A stretch of 64,000 nucleotides of DNA. Source: Methylobacteriaceae bacterium. Lineage in GTDB: Bacteria > Pseudomonadota > Alphaproteobacteria > Rhizobiales > Beijerinckiaceae. The stretch spans positions 124,001 to 188,000 of the forward strand of contig JACKJE010000001.1 of NCBI GenBank assembly GCA_020638135.1. The letters are read 5' to 3'. Position numbers and translations under genes: made by a program. Under the pieces are notes generated by a model. The model searched no databases. It was given only the letters and a program-made list of their open reading frames with translations, and was not told the DNA's origin. Shown in pieces: positions 54,632-63,891 of the stretch. Numbering within the stretch: position 1 is the stretch's first letter; each line of letters opens with the position of its first letter.

Positions 54632-56989
54632 ATGAGCAATATTTTAACGCGCAATTCTGCGCGACCGATAATATATTGCCTCTCAGCGGTTGTTATCGCT
54701 GCAGCTTCGCCCGCCCTAGCAGCCGGGTGCGATCTGGATGCGTTGTTTCCCGACGGCGCCTTCCGGCCACTCGTCCAATTCGAACCGACTGCGGGATCTG
54801 CGGTCGCCCTGGATATGGATATGCAGGTGTGGCCGACGACAGGTGGTCCTCAATACATGATGATCGGCGCCTATAAAGTCGTCGGAGCGCCGGTAGCCCA
54901 GCTGACGCCGGGAAAGAATACGCGCGCCTACGTCCGTCATCCCTTCAGACATGTGGATTGCGACGTCACGCGGCGATTGCGGCTGCATGATGCGGCGTTT
55001 CTGCAGAAATGGGCATATAGCGGCGGTTTGCTCAAACTAGAGCAGGGCGGTCGCATCAACGTCCATTTCACGAGTTCGCTTCCTTACGCTACGGACAAGA
55101 AATTCGCTCCCGAAGGCGCGAAGAATGGCGGCGCGCCATGCCAATCGAGCAATCTCCATACGCACGGGTTGCTCGTCCCGCCGAGCGTCGGTTCGCCGAC
55201 GCCGACCGGCATGAAGGACGTCGGCGACTTCATCATTCACTTGGCGGCGCCGAAGGGGCGCCTGGACGCCGACGCTTGCTTGGATGCCGCCAAAAACGCG
55301 ACGCACAGCGGTTCGTCCCAAGGCGGCGCCCACGCGCATAAGCCGATGGAGACGATCGATTATTCGATCCGCATTCCCGCCAAGAAACCCATTGGCCATA
55401 GACAGGACCCGACCGCAACGGGTTTCCACCCGAGCGGATTGTTCTGGATGCACCCTCATCCCCACGGCTACTCGTCACAGCAATTGCGCGGCGGGACCAC
55501 GTCGCTCATCACGATCGGCAGGCTCGCCGATTACATGAAATGGGAAGGGCCGGGTGCGACGGATCGCAAGAACGTACGCGAGATGCTGCTCAAGGACGCG
55601 CAATTGAGTCTGGTCGACGCGGCCTCGAAGACTTGGAAATTCGAGAACAAGTACGAACCTGCGCTCTGCAACGCCAATCCGGCGCCGGCGGACAACGACA
55701 AGCGCGAAGGCGAGTGCAAGGCGGCGGACGGCAGGGTTTGGACCTTCACTGTCAACGGCCTGATGTATCCGCGCCTCTCGCGCGACGTAGAGGCGAATGA
55801 AAGCGAAATCTGGCGCATCGCCAATGCATCGCCGAATATCACTTATCGCCTTTCGATCCGTAACAAGAACGATCCCGGCAAGCGATTGCAGTTCGAGATA
55901 TTGGCGGTCGATGGCGTGGCGGTCGGCAATTCTGCCGCAGCGGCCAGCGCGCGCGCCGAAAGGCGAGAAGAAATCCTGCTGATGCCTGGATCGCGAGCCG
56001 AAATCGGCATTGTTCACGAGCCCGGAACATGGGTGCTGACCAATGAAGTGGTCCAAGGCGGCGCCGATGCATGGCCGACGGTGAAGTTGGCCGAGATCGA
56101 ATGGAAGGCGCCGGCTACCGGCGGTCCCGTCGTCGCAATGAAGGCCACAGCGAGCCGTATGGCGGCGGTCGTTGCCGGCTTCACGCCGAAGCGCGACATC
56201 GATCGCAGCGCGCGGTTGAACGCCGCTCCGAAAACGGCCGCATCCGTCCCGGCTTCGATCTGCGATCTGCCCTCGGGGCATGAACGCGTGATTCTCTTCG
56301 TAAAGAAGCCCGATGACGGGCCTAATGGCGAGGTTTTCGGGTTGATTGCGGGTATTCGCCCCGTGCAGGAGGCGGGGCTCGAAAAATTGCGCATCTTCAA
56401 GAGAACTGGACCAGGCAGAAACCCGTCAGACTACACCCTCGTCTCGGCAAGAGATGTTCTTGGCGAACTGGCGGAGAAATCCTCTTTCGCCCCGGCATTT
56501 GACAAGGTGGAATTCGGCGACGTCTGCACCAAGGTTGGCCGGGACGAAATTTGGGTGCTCGAGAACTGGACTCCCGAAATTCACAACTTCCACATCCATC
56601 AAACGAGATTCCGCATAGCGGATGCGGATTCCTTCGGGCCCAGCTACTTCAACTGGCCGGAGCCGCCCAAAGATGAGAAGCCGGAGGCAGCTGCGACCAA
56701 CGCCGCGATCAAGAACTTTTTCTCGTCGACCGGCGTTCAGGGCTTCGCGCACCACGATTCCGCGCCAGTGCCGAGAGGCGGCGCCGCCTGCAATGGAACT
56801 CCCGCGACAAAGGATTGCCAGCCCGGCCGCGTGACAGTGCTCATCAATTTCAACCGGGATGAGCAGGTCGGCGCCTTCCCCTATCATTGTCACATCCTCG
56901 AGCACGAAGATCTCGGCATGATGGCTTTGGTGACGGTGCTTCCGCGCGACGGGCAGCCGCAGGCGGCTGCGGCCAGCCATAAGCATTAG
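54632..56989 (+). CDS. Multicopper oxidase, unusually large
   Basis: This 785-residue exported protein has signal peptide IIYCLSAVVIAAASPALAAG. Copper motifs are complete: NLHTHGLLVPP and WMHPHPHGYSSQQLRGG (type 2/3), and near the C-terminus HNFHIHQTRFRI and YHCHILEHEDLGMM (types 1-3, axial Met). Laccase-like or metal-oxidising activity is expected; the substrate is unknown. It exceeds typical CueO or CotA (500-550 residues), the extra lying mainly between the first motifs and in the middle domain. Base composition is less GC-rich than neighbours and the upstream 80 bases are AT-rich, suggesting transfer. A TTGACG lies ~55 bases upstream of the ATG. Confidence 0.88.
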   Translation: MSNILTRNSARPIIYCLSAVVIAAASPALAAGCDLDALFPDGAFRPLVQFEPTAGSAVALDMDMQVWPTTGGPQYMMIGAYKVVGAPVAQLTPGKNTRAYVRHPFRHVDCDVTRRLRLHDAAFLQKWAYSGGLLKLEQGGRINVHFTSSLPYATDKKFAPEGAKNGGAPCQSSNLHTHGLLVPPSVGSPTPTGMKDVGDFIIHLAAPKGRLDADACLDAAKNATHSGSSQGGAHAHKPMETIDYSIRIPAKKPIGHRQDPTATGFHPSGLFWMHPHPHGYSSQQLRGGTTSLITIGRLADYMKWEGPGATDRKNVREMLLKDAQLSLVDAASKTWKFENKYEPALCNANPAPADNDKREGECKAADGRVWTFTVNGLMYPRLSRDVEANESEIWRIANASPNITYRLSIRNKNDPGKRLQFEILAVDGVAVGNSAAAASARAERREEILLMPGSRAEIGIVHEPGTWVLTNEVVQGGADAWPTVKLAEIEWKAPATGGPVVAMKATASRMAAVVAGFTPKRDIDRSARLNAAPKTAASVPASICDLPSGHERVILFVKKPDDGPNGEVFGLIAGIRPVQEAGLEKLRIFKRTGPGRNPSDYTLVSARDVLGELAEKSSFAPAFDKVEFGDVCTKVGRDEIWVLENWTPEIHNFHIHQTRFRIADADSFGPSYFNWPEPPKDEKPEAAATNAAIKNFFSSTGVQGFAHHDSAPVPRGGAACNGTPATKDCQPGRVTVLINFNRDEQVGAFPYHCHILEHEDLGMMALVTVLPRDGQPQAAAASHKH

Positions 56990-57022
56990 GCGGGTGAGGC
57001 ACTTTAGAGCGATGTGGCGGGA

Positions 57023-57877
57023 TTACATGGCCGACCGCATCGCGCCGCGGAGCGCTGACCAGATCGCGTCCTTGAATCGCCTCTGCCACGGTTTGCCGGG
57101 ACGCGCGGGCGCCTTGTTCGAGCGTTCCCTGCATTCTGGCGCGAGCACGGCGACCAGCGCTTCGCCGTCGGTGAAATAGCGGTCGCCGCCGCCGTTGCGG
57201 CCGGCGAGCGTCGGGCCGACGCCGGCAATTTCGTAAAGGCTTTCCACCATGCCCACGCGCTCGAGTTGCACGGCGACATAGTCGCGCTCCGCGTCGATGT
57301 CGGGCGCAATGTGGTGCGTCACCTGAAGTGTGTAGCGGCTGAGGCCGACGCCTCGGTCGAACGAGGCCGAGCCAAGCCAGACCGCACGCCGCTCATCGCC
57401 GGCTGCGAGCGCGCGCCACACGCGAATGTGATGGCGACGGTCGGCGCTTCCGCCATCCGCCTTTTCGAACGCGAGATCCTCCTGCCGGCCATCGTAGTAC
57501 AGCGGGCTGACCGGCGCGGCGGGATAAGGGCGCCGCAGTGCGACGCTGCCGATGATGCGCAGCGATGTCTCCAGCGTCACCGGATTGGCGGCTGACCAGC
57601 CGGCGGCGTTGAACGCACACACGATTTCGCGCTCCGAGCCGACAATCCCGATATTGATGGGATCGCCGGGAATATCTGCCGAAGTGCGCGTGACCATGGG
57701 GCGATCGACGAACTCCTTGCGATCCTCGTGGCGCCAGAACATCGGCAGTGCGAGATAGGCCAGCGCCGCCCACAGGATCAGCGCCGCCAGGGCGCCATTC
57801 GCCAGACGGCGCTTGCGCGATCGCCGATGCGTCGGCGGCGATGAGCCCATGCTCTGGCGCTCTATCTGTGCGTCCAT
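57023..57877 (-). CDS. LssY C-terminal domain protein, membrane-anchored
   Basis: This ~284-residue protein has a basic N-terminus, one membrane segment (LANGALAALILWAALAYLAL), and an LssY-C domain: DPINIGIVGSEREIVCAFNAAGW, RRPYPAAPVSPLYYDG, SASFDRGVGLSRYTLQVTHHIAPDIDAERD (split) and NGGGDRYFTDGEALVAVL. The domain is named from a Legionella secretion-system gene and its role is unknown. The ATG at 57877 has AGGA upstream; 57898 is the alternative. It converges with the multicopper oxidase gene and diverges from the Old Yellow Enzyme gene. Confidence 0.85.
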   Translation of the reverse strand: MDAQIERQSMGSSPPTHRRSRKRRLANGALAALILWAALAYLALPMFWRHEDRKEFVDRPMVTRTSADIPGDPINIGIVGSEREIVCAFNAAGWSAANPVTLETSLRIIGSVALRRPYPAAPVSPLYYDGRQEDLAFEKADGGSADRRHHIRVWRALAAGDERRAVWLGSASFDRGVGLSRYTLQVTHHIAPDIDAERDYVAVQLERVGMVESLYEIAGVGPTLAGRNGGGDRYFTDGEALVAVLAPECRERSNKAPARPGKPWQRRFKDAIWSALRGAMRSAM

Positions 57878-57921
57878 CTCGCGGTTATCCTGCCGCATCT
57901 TCCGGACAACTGGAAAGTCTT

Positions 57922-58989
57922 ATGACCTCGATGTTCGATCCGATTGCGCTCGGCGCGATCAACATGCCCAACCGCATTGTCATGGCGCCGCTCACGCGCA
58001 ATCGTGCGACCATGCCGGGCCGTGTGCCTAACGCCCTGATGCGCGAATACTACGCGCAGCGCGCGTCGGCCGGGCTCATTCTCACCGAGGCGACATCGGT
58101 GTCGCCGCAAGGCGTCGGATATCCCTCGACGCCCGGCTGCTGGTCGGACGAGCAGACAGCGGGCTGGAAGGAGATCGTCGATGGCGTGCACGCCGCCGGC
58201 GGCCGCATCATGATGCAGCTCTGGCACGTCGGCCGCATTTCCGATCCCGTCTATCACGACGGCCAGCCGCCGGTTTCGGCGAGCGCGATCGCCGCGACCG
58301 GCCACGTCAGCCTGCTGCGTCCCAAGCGCGACCTCCCTGTTCCGCGCGCGCTCGAAACCGACGAAATTCCGGGCGTCGTCGCCGCCTACAAGCGCGGTGC
58401 CGAGAACGCCAAGAAGGCAGGTTTCGATGGCGTCGAAATCCACGGCGCCAATGGCTATCTCATCGACCAGTTCCTGCAGGACGGCTCCAACAAGCGCAGC
58501 GATCGCTACGGCGGCTCGATCGAGAATCGCGCGCGCCTGATGCTTGAAGTCGCCGACGCCTGCATCGATGTCTGGGGCGCCGGCCGCGTCGGCATGCATG
58601 TCGCGCCGCGCTGCGACGCCCATTCCATGGGCGACAGCGACCCCGCCAAAACCTTCGGCTATGTCGCGAGCGAACTAGGCCGGCGCAAGATCGCCTTCAT
58701 GTTCGCGCGTGAATCGCTCAAGGAGCCGCGCCTCGGCCCGCAATTGCGCAAGGCCTTCGGCGGCCCCTGGATCGCCAACGAAGGTCTCACGCGCGAGACC
58801 GCGATGCAGGTTCTGGCGAATGACGAGGCGGACGCCGTGTCGTTCGGCAAGGATTTCATCTCCAACGCCGATCTCGTCGAGCGGCTGAGGCGGAACGCGC
58901 CGATCAACGCATGGGATATGGCGACCTTCTATTCGGAAGGCCCCGCCGGCTACACGGATTATCCGCTTCTGGAGGAAGCGGTCGCCTGA
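57922..58989 (+). CDS. Old Yellow Enzyme family alkene reductase
   Basis: This 355-residue FMN enzyme uses NAD(P)H to reduce activated C=C bonds or nitro groups. It shows NRIVMAPLTRNRA, MMQLWHVGRISDP, the substrate-binding and FMN motif VEIHGANGYLIDQFLQDGSNKR, and DRYGGSIENR. It is cytoplasmic. The ATG at 57922 follows GGAAAG. The family includes NemA and xenobiotic reductases; natural substrates are unknown. Confidence 0.93.
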   Translation: MTSMFDPIALGAINMPNRIVMAPLTRNRATMPGRVPNALMREYYAQRASAGLILTEATSVSPQGVGYPSTPGCWSDEQTAGWKEIVDGVHAAGGRIMMQLWHVGRISDPVYHDGQPPVSASAIAATGHVSLLRPKRDLPVPRALETDEIPGVVAAYKRGAENAKKAGFDGVEIHGANGYLIDQFLQDGSNKRSDRYGGSIENRARLMLEVADACIDVWGAGRVGMHVAPRCDAHSMGDSDPAKTFGYVASELGRRKIAFMFARESLKEPRLGPQLRKAFGGPWIANEGLTRETAMQVLANDEADAVSFGKDFISNADLVERLRRNAPINAWDMATFYSEGPAGYTDYPLLEEAVA

Positions 58990-59008
58990 CGACCGCTTCT
59001 CCTTCGCG

Positions 59009-59572
59009 CTAGTTCGCCATGGACATGACCTCGGCGACCCGTCCCTTGCTGACCAGGCAGCGCCACTTCGCGTGCTGCGGGCCAACGCCGACATAAACGG
59101 CGGTGTTGGCCTGCGAAGTCTCTGTCCCTGTGAGCAGCACGACGTCGGGATTGTTGGTCTTGGCGGTGACGGCCTGCAGGCAGACCTGTTCATCCAGCGT
59201 CGGCGTCGCCCGGCTGACCGTCGCCGCAGGGGCCGCGGCGGGCGCGGCGGAGGTCGAGGCCGACTTTCCGCAATCTGTCGCTGCGGTCGACTGCACGGTC
59301 TTGTATCTGCCCTGGGCCGTCACGACCCGGACGCAGGCGCCGGCGGGATGCCACCAATAAGTTGTCAGCCCCTGCGTGCGGGCCGGCGAATAGCCGCGAT
59401 CATTCAATTCCGCTTCGCCGGAACTGCCTCTGGCGTTGACGAGGTCGGCGACGCTTGGCGCGGTCCTGGTCGGAGGGGGCACTGAAGAGGATGGCGGCGC
59501 CGACGAATTGCACCCGGCCAGACCGGCGCCAAGTCCGCAAACGACCAACGCTCCAAATACATGCTTGAACAT
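59009..59572 (-). CDS. Putative lipoprotein
   Basis: This 187-residue protein has a lipoprotein signal ending LGAGLAGC (lipobox LAGC, Cys21). The mature part has a Ser/Pro-rich spacer, an aromatic segment YWWHPAGACVRV, and paired cysteines. An Ala-rich linker splits two small conserved-looking halves. No family was recognised. It is convergent with the Old Yellow Enzyme gene. Confidence 0.7.
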   Translation of the reverse strand: MFKHVFGALVVCGLGAGLAGCNSSAPPSSSVPPPTRTAPSVADLVNARGSSGEAELNDRGYSPARTQGLTTYWWHPAGACVRVVTAQGRYKTVQSTAATDCGKSASTSAAPAAAPAATVSRATPTLDEQVCLQAVTAKTNNPDVVLLTGTETSQANTAVYVGVGPQHAKWRCLVSKGRVAEVMSMAN

Positions 59573-59603
59573 CGCAGTTTCCCCTTTTCACGGTTGCAGG
59601 AAG

Positions 59604-59953
59604 TCACAGGCCGGCTGCTCGTTCGCGTCGCTTGCGGCGCGACCGGCACAAAAACAGGAGCAGGGCGAGGTTGAGCAGCGGCGCGGCGGCGCCGAGCCAG
59701 GGCAGAACGCTGTCCGGCAAGCGGTCGAGCATCAGGTTCCACGGTAAGCCCAGAGGCGCCAGGAATACGGCGCCAATGGGTCCTTCGCCTGGCCGAACCA
59801 CCCGAAGACGCCAACCGCGAACAGGAAGAGCGCGGCCGCATAGAGCAGGGCGAAAAAGCGTGTGACGAGCGGACAGGGGCGCACAGCGAGCGCTTTGCAT
59901 GTCAGGCGGCGCCGGAGCGCGGCGGTCGGCTGACAGGCGTCGTCACGACGCAC
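59604..59953 (-). pseudogene. Small membrane protein gene with apparent frameshift
   Basis: One frame reads RFFALLYAAALFLFAVGVFGWFGQAKDPLA; from about 59,775 another frame continues VFLAPLGLPWNLMLDRLP and ends LALLLFLCRSRRKRRERAAGL. Joined, they make a three-segment membrane protein of about 100 residues or fewer. One extra base near 59,775 would explain the break. No family was recognised. The start is uncertain (ATG 59953 is the outermost in the first frame). Confidence 0.45.
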
Positions 59954-60010
59954 AAGGCAAGAGCTGACTTACGTGACCGGCCATATGACATCGTCAGCCT
60001 CCGGGATCGC

Positions 60011-60023
60011 TGACCTAAGGTCA
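60011..60023. promoter_or_regulatory. Perfect inverted repeat TGACCT-A-AGGTCA
   Basis: The two 6-base arms are exact inverse complements around one base. It could be a repressor site for the damaged membrane protein gene (minus strand). No matching regulator is known in the window. Confidence 0.3.
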
Positions 60024-60216
60024 ACAAATCCTCGCTTTCGATGGCGCATACAGTCTGGCGCTGACCGTTCGCCTTGCGGAATGAAAACAATATCGGCGCG
60101 CGCGAGCAGAGTCGAGTGCAATCGGGCAGGGCGGTTACGCGGCTTGAGGGGCCGAGCGCGCCGCCAACCCACAGTTCGGCGCCAGGGTCGAAATGGATAG
60201 CCGAAGCAAAATAATG

Positions 60217-60236
60217 CCGGGCGCGAGCCCGGTTTT
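60217..60236 (+). terminator. Intrinsic terminator-like hairpin (GNRA loop)
   Basis: CCGGGC, loop GCGA, GCCCGG followed by TTTT on the plus strand. No gene precedes it on that strand within 240 bases, so it may end a small RNA. Confidence 0.5.
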
Positions 60237-60310
60237 ATCGCGGCCTGGAACATCGTCGCAGGAGTCGCGGACCCCTGCGGCAAGGAGATGAGACGAGAAC
60301 CGAACGATCG

Positions 60311-60346
60311 AGCGCGTCACGCGCTCCCGTGAAAGCGTGACGCGCT
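60311..60346. terminator. 12-bp hairpin downstream of rne
   Basis: AGCGCGTCACGC and GCGTGACGCGCT pair across a 12-base loop, ~15 bases after the rne stop. A T-run (TTTT) follows only on the plus strand; on the minus strand it may act in rne mRNA 3' end formation. Confidence 0.55.
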
Positions 60347-60360
60347 TTTGGCTGGGTCGA

Positions 60361-63240
60361 TCAGTTCCCCGAGATCGAAGCTTTCGCCCGTTGCCACCAG
60401 CCGCCCTTTTTGGGCGCGGTGGGGTCGGCCTCAGTGATGACGCGGCCGATGTCGGCGCGCGGCTGTTCGATCGCGCGCGGCGGTTGCGGAGCGGCTTCGG
60501 GCGCCGGAGCCGCCGGCAGGTCGGCAACCGGCTGGGGCGCCGGCTCCACGGCCTTGACCTCTTCCGCGGGGGCCTCGACCGGCGCGGGTTCGACCAGCTT
60601 CAGCTCGGGCTGCACCGGCGCTGTAGCTTCGACGGGGGCTTCATCCGATGCGGCGACAGGCTGCGCGACGAGCTCGTCGGCCTGTTCCGCGCCCGGCGCG
60701 TGGAAAGGCTCGGGACGATCCGAATTTTCCCGCGCCCAAAAGCCTGAGCCGGAGCGCTCGGCAGGCACGCCCGCCTGCAGGAAATCGCCATTCGCTTCCG
60801 CGACAACCGCGAGCCCCTCGTCGGACGGCTGCGGCGCATCGGCCGCAATCGAGCCCTCGCGCTCGCCGCCACGGCCGCGCCGACGGCGGCGGCGGCGGCG
60901 GCGACGCTGGGCGTCATCGCCTTCCTCGCCGCGGTCGTCGCGTGCGCGGCGCCCCTCCGACGGGCCTTCGCCCTCTTCCTCGCCATCCTCGGCGTCCGCA
61001 TCGCCCTCGCCTTCGGCTGCCTCGTCGGCGTCCTCGTCCTCCAGCGTCTCTTCGGCTTCGTCGGACTCGTCCTCTGCGGCGAGCAGTTCGGGATCGATCC
61101 GCATGGGCTCGGGCGTGCCAGTGGCGGGTTCGCCGCGCTCCAGCGCGTGATAGGTCGATCCCGTGAGCGAATCGTCGGCGATGACGTAGATTTCGACGCC
61201 GAAGCGGCGCTCGATCTCGCGCAGATGTGACCGCTTCTGGTTGAGGATGTAGAGCGCGACATTGGTGCGCGTCTTCACGATGATATTGTGCGAAGCGCTC
61301 TTGATCAGCGCTTCCTCGAGCACGCGAAGCACGTGCAGCGCAATCGAGGAGGTCGAGCGCACCGTGCCCGCGCCCGCGCAATGCGGGCAGGGGACTGTCG
61401 AGCCTTCCAGCACGCCGGTGCGGATGCGCTGACGCGACATTTCGAGCAGGCCGAAATGCGAGATGCGGCCGACCTGGATTCGCGCGCGATCGTTCTTCAG
61501 CGCGTCCTTCAGGCGACGTTCGACCGCGCGATTGTTGCGCGGCTCTTCCATGTCGATGAAGTCGACGACGATGAGTCCGGCCAGGTCGCGCAGACGCAAC
61601 TGGCGCGCGACCTCGTCGGCCGCCTCCAGATTGGTGCGTAGCGCCGTATCCTCGATATTGTGCTCGCGCGTCGAGCGCCCCGAGTTCACGTCGATCGCGA
61701 CGAGGGCTTCCGTCTGGTTGATGACGAGATAGCCGCCGGACTTCAGGGTCACCTGCGGCGAGAACATCGCGTCGAGCTGCGTCTCCACGCCCGACTTCAC
61801 GAACACGCCCTGCGGCTCGCGCCATAGCCGCACGTTCTTGGCGTGGCTCGGCATCAGGAGTCGCATGAAGTCCTTGGCTTCGCGGAATCCGGTCTCGCCG
61901 GACACAACGACCTCGTCGACCTCCTTGTTGTAGAGATCGCGGATCGCGCGCTTGATCAGCGAGCCTTCCTCGTAGACGAGCGTCGGCGCCGACGAGCGCA
62001 GCGTCGTCTCGCGCACCGTCTCCCACATGCGCATCAGATATTCGAAGTCGCGGCGCACTTCCTGCCGCGTGCGCGCGGCGCCGGCCGTGCGCAGAATGAC
62101 GCCCATGCCGTCCGGCACGTCGAGGTCCTGCGCAATCGTCTTCAGGCGCTTGCGATCGCCGGCGTCGGTGATCTTGCGCGAAATGCCGCCGCCGCGCGCG
62201 GTGTTGGGCATTAGCACGGAATAGCGGCCGGCGAGCGAAAGATAGGTTGTCAGCGCCGCGCCCTTGTTGCCGCGCTCCTCCTTGACGACCTGGACGAGCA
62301 GCACCTGCCGGCGCTTGATCACTTCCTGGATTTTGTACTGCCGACGCAGGCGCGGCTGACGACGGGGCATTTCCTCCATCGCGTCGCCGCCGATCTGCTC
62401 GACGTGCTCTTCCTCGTCCTCTTCCTCGTCGTCGGAGGCCTCGTCGTCACGCTCCTCGATGCGGCGCGCCTTGACTTCGTGGTCGGGCGTCTCGCCGGTT
62501 TCCTCGGCGTCGAGAGCGGCGTCGGTCTCGGAGATCGTCGCATAGCCCTGTTCGTCCACCGCGAGCGTATGCTGCGCGTCTTCGGTTTCGCCTTCGACCG
62601 GCGCAGGCTGTTCGGGCGCCGCTGGCGCGGGCGCTTCATCGGCTTCTGCCGTCACGGCTTCGACTGCGGCTTCGGCGACTGGCGCGGGCTCGTTCGCCTC
62701 GGCCTGCGCCGGGACGTCGGCGCCGGCTTCGTCCGCCTGCGAATCGAGCGGCGCGGCGTCGGCGCTGGCCTCGGATGTCTCCTCGCCTTCCGCGCGCGCC
62801 TCGACCTCGGTGGGCGCGTCGGCGTCGCCGTTCAGCGGCGCGGCTTCCGAGATCGTCTCGTCGGCGTTCGAATGGCGGCGCGCCTCGTTGTCGCGGCCGC
62901 GACGGCGGCGGCTGCGGCGCGGACGCTGCTGCTCCTCGTCCTCCTCGGCGTGCGAGGCGGCTTCTTCTTCGAGCAGCGCCTGCCGGTCGGCGACCGGGAT
63001 CTGGTAGTAGTCGGGATGGATTTCGGAAAAGGCGAGGAACCCGTGCCGGTTGCCGCCGTAGTCGACGAAGGCGGCCTGCAGGGACGGTTCGACCCGCGTG
63101 ACCTTCGCCAGATAGATGTTGCCGCGCAGCGGCTTCTTCGAGGCGGATTCGAAATCGAATTCTTCGACGCGATTACCTCTGAGCACCACCACCCGGGTTT
63201 CTTCCGGGTGGGATGCGTCGATCAGCATTTTGTTGGCCAT
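60361..63240 (-). CDS. rne: Ribonuclease E
   Basis: This ~959-residue endoribonuclease is the core of the RNA degradosome. It begins ANKMLIDASHPEETRVVVLR. The S1 domain (LRGNIYLAKVTRVEPSLQAA, YGGNRHGFLAFSEIHPDYY) is split by a ~200-residue acidic and Ala/Glu-rich insertion (~residues 90-300), a known alphaproteobacterial trait. The catalytic DNase I-like part has VAIDVNSGRSTREHNIEDTA, VVDFIDMEEPRNNRAVERRL and the zinc-link CPHC. The C-terminal third is low-complexity, with an Arg-rich stretch (RRRRRRRRRRGRGG) and Ala/Pro tail that likely bind RNA and degradosome partners. The ATG at 63240 is chosen over the outer ATG at 63279. Confidence 0.95.
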   Translation of the reverse strand: MANKMLIDASHPEETRVVVLRGNRVEEFDFESASKKPLRGNIYLAKVTRVEPSLQAAFVDYGGNRHGFLAFSEIHPDYYQIPVADRQALLEEEAASHAEEDEEQQRPRRSRRRRGRDNEARRHSNADETISEAAPLNGDADAPTEVEARAEGEETSEASADAAPLDSQADEAGADVPAQAEANEPAPVAEAAVEAVTAEADEAPAPAAPEQPAPVEGETEDAQHTLAVDEQGYATISETDAALDAEETGETPDHEVKARRIEERDDEASDDEEEDEEEHVEQIGGDAMEEMPRRQPRLRRQYKIQEVIKRRQVLLVQVVKEERGNKGAALTTYLSLAGRYSVLMPNTARGGGISRKITDAGDRKRLKTIAQDLDVPDGMGVILRTAGAARTRQEVRRDFEYLMRMWETVRETTLRSSAPTLVYEEGSLIKRAIRDLYNKEVDEVVVSGETGFREAKDFMRLLMPSHAKNVRLWREPQGVFVKSGVETQLDAMFSPQVTLKSGGYLVINQTEALVAIDVNSGRSTREHNIEDTALRTNLEAADEVARQLRLRDLAGLIVVDFIDMEEPRNNRAVERRLKDALKNDRARIQVGRISHFGLLEMSRQRIRTGVLEGSTVPCPHCAGAGTVRSTSSIALHVLRVLEEALIKSASHNIIVKTRTNVALYILNQKRSHLREIERRFGVEIYVIADDSLTGSTYHALERGEPATGTPEPMRIDPELLAAEDESDEAEETLEDEDADEAAEGEGDADAEDGEEEGEGPSEGRRARDDRGEEGDDAQRRRRRRRRRRGRGGEREGSIAADAPQPSDEGLAVVAEANGDFLQAGVPAERSGSGFWARENSDRPEPFHAPGAEQADELVAQPVAASDEAPVEATAPVQPELKLVEPAPVEAPAEEVKAVEPAPQPVADLPAAPAPEAAPQPPRAIEQPRADIGRVITEADPTAPKKGGWWQRAKASISGN

Positions 63241-63720
63241 TGCAAACTCTTTGGCGCGTTCCGCCGGGCGGCGCCGCACGTCCTGCAGGGGCCGAATTCG
63301 GCCGGGGCGGGAGTGCGCGGCTCCGCTGTGGAGCTGTCACGCGCGATGTTCGAGGATGAGGAGAGGTGGAAGACATGGGGCGCCGCGCGCGGTCAGGCGC
63401 GACGACGGTCCCGGAAGAGATGAGAATTGCGACCCGTCGGGCGCGCGCCGCACAGGCGGTCGGCTCCGCCATCCGCGCGACGCCAGCGGCCGCAAGGGCC
63501 GCCTTGATCGACATCGGATGTGAAATGCCAGCGCTCACTTCAGGTCTCTTGCCTCGCGAGAGGCCGACGGAACTTGACCGGCGACGGCATGCGCCGCGAT
63601 CGATGAAAGCCCTGAGCCGGCGATCGAAAGAAGCCACGGGCGTCATTCGATGCTTCAGGCTGTGGGGAAACCCATCCGTCCCCGGCGCTTCCCGAGGGAG
63701 GCGCGACGCGCGGAACGGAC
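63241..63720 (-). other. Long 5' untranslated region of rne (inferred)
   Basis: No credible gene occurs in this ~480-base stretch between the rne start and the likely promoter. Enterobacterial rne mRNAs have long structured 5' leaders used for autoregulation; a similar leader is inferred here from promoter position only. GC-rich hairpin potential is visible near 63,660-63,705. Confidence 0.45.
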
Positions 63721-63726
63721 TGTTTC

Positions 63727-63756
63727 TACATAAGCGATCAGACTGGCCCTTGGCAA
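63727..63756 (-). promoter_or_regulatory. Sigma-70-type promoter for rne
   Basis: On the minus strand TTGCCA (63751-63756) and TATGTA (63727-63732) are separated by 18 bases. This is a good housekeeping-type match in an otherwise GC-rich region and would start transcription near 63720. Confidence 0.5.
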
Positions 63757-63891
63757 GTTTTATGCTCGACCTGTTGCCGCTTTGCTACAGTTCGCCCGCA
63801 AAGCAGGCGAACTGGTTACGAACCATTAACCCTCGCCCCTCTATTCCTTACAAGAACGCAACGGCCGGCCACGCAGACTGCGAGCAACAGA

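Larger units (their letters stand above)
59954..60360. other. Intergenic region with palindrome and two hairpins
   Basis: No convincing gene is seen in these 407 bases. They contain a perfect 6-bp-arm palindrome TGACCTAAGGTCA (60011-60023), a GC hairpin with GCGA loop and trailing TTTT (60217-60236), and a longer stem near the rne end. The first could be an operator, the second the end of a small plus-strand transcript. Confidence 0.4.

Noticed and set aside
61080..62960. Low-complexity Ala/Glu/Asp stretches in rne as signs of misannotation
   Set aside because: The acidic insertion in S1 and a disordered, Arg-rich C-terminal tail are normal in alphaproteobacterial RNase E.
62404..63423. Open plus-strand frame of 339 codons opposite rne
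   Set aside because: Phe/Gly/Arg-rich complement of the acidic S1 insertion of RNase E; no start signal or homology.
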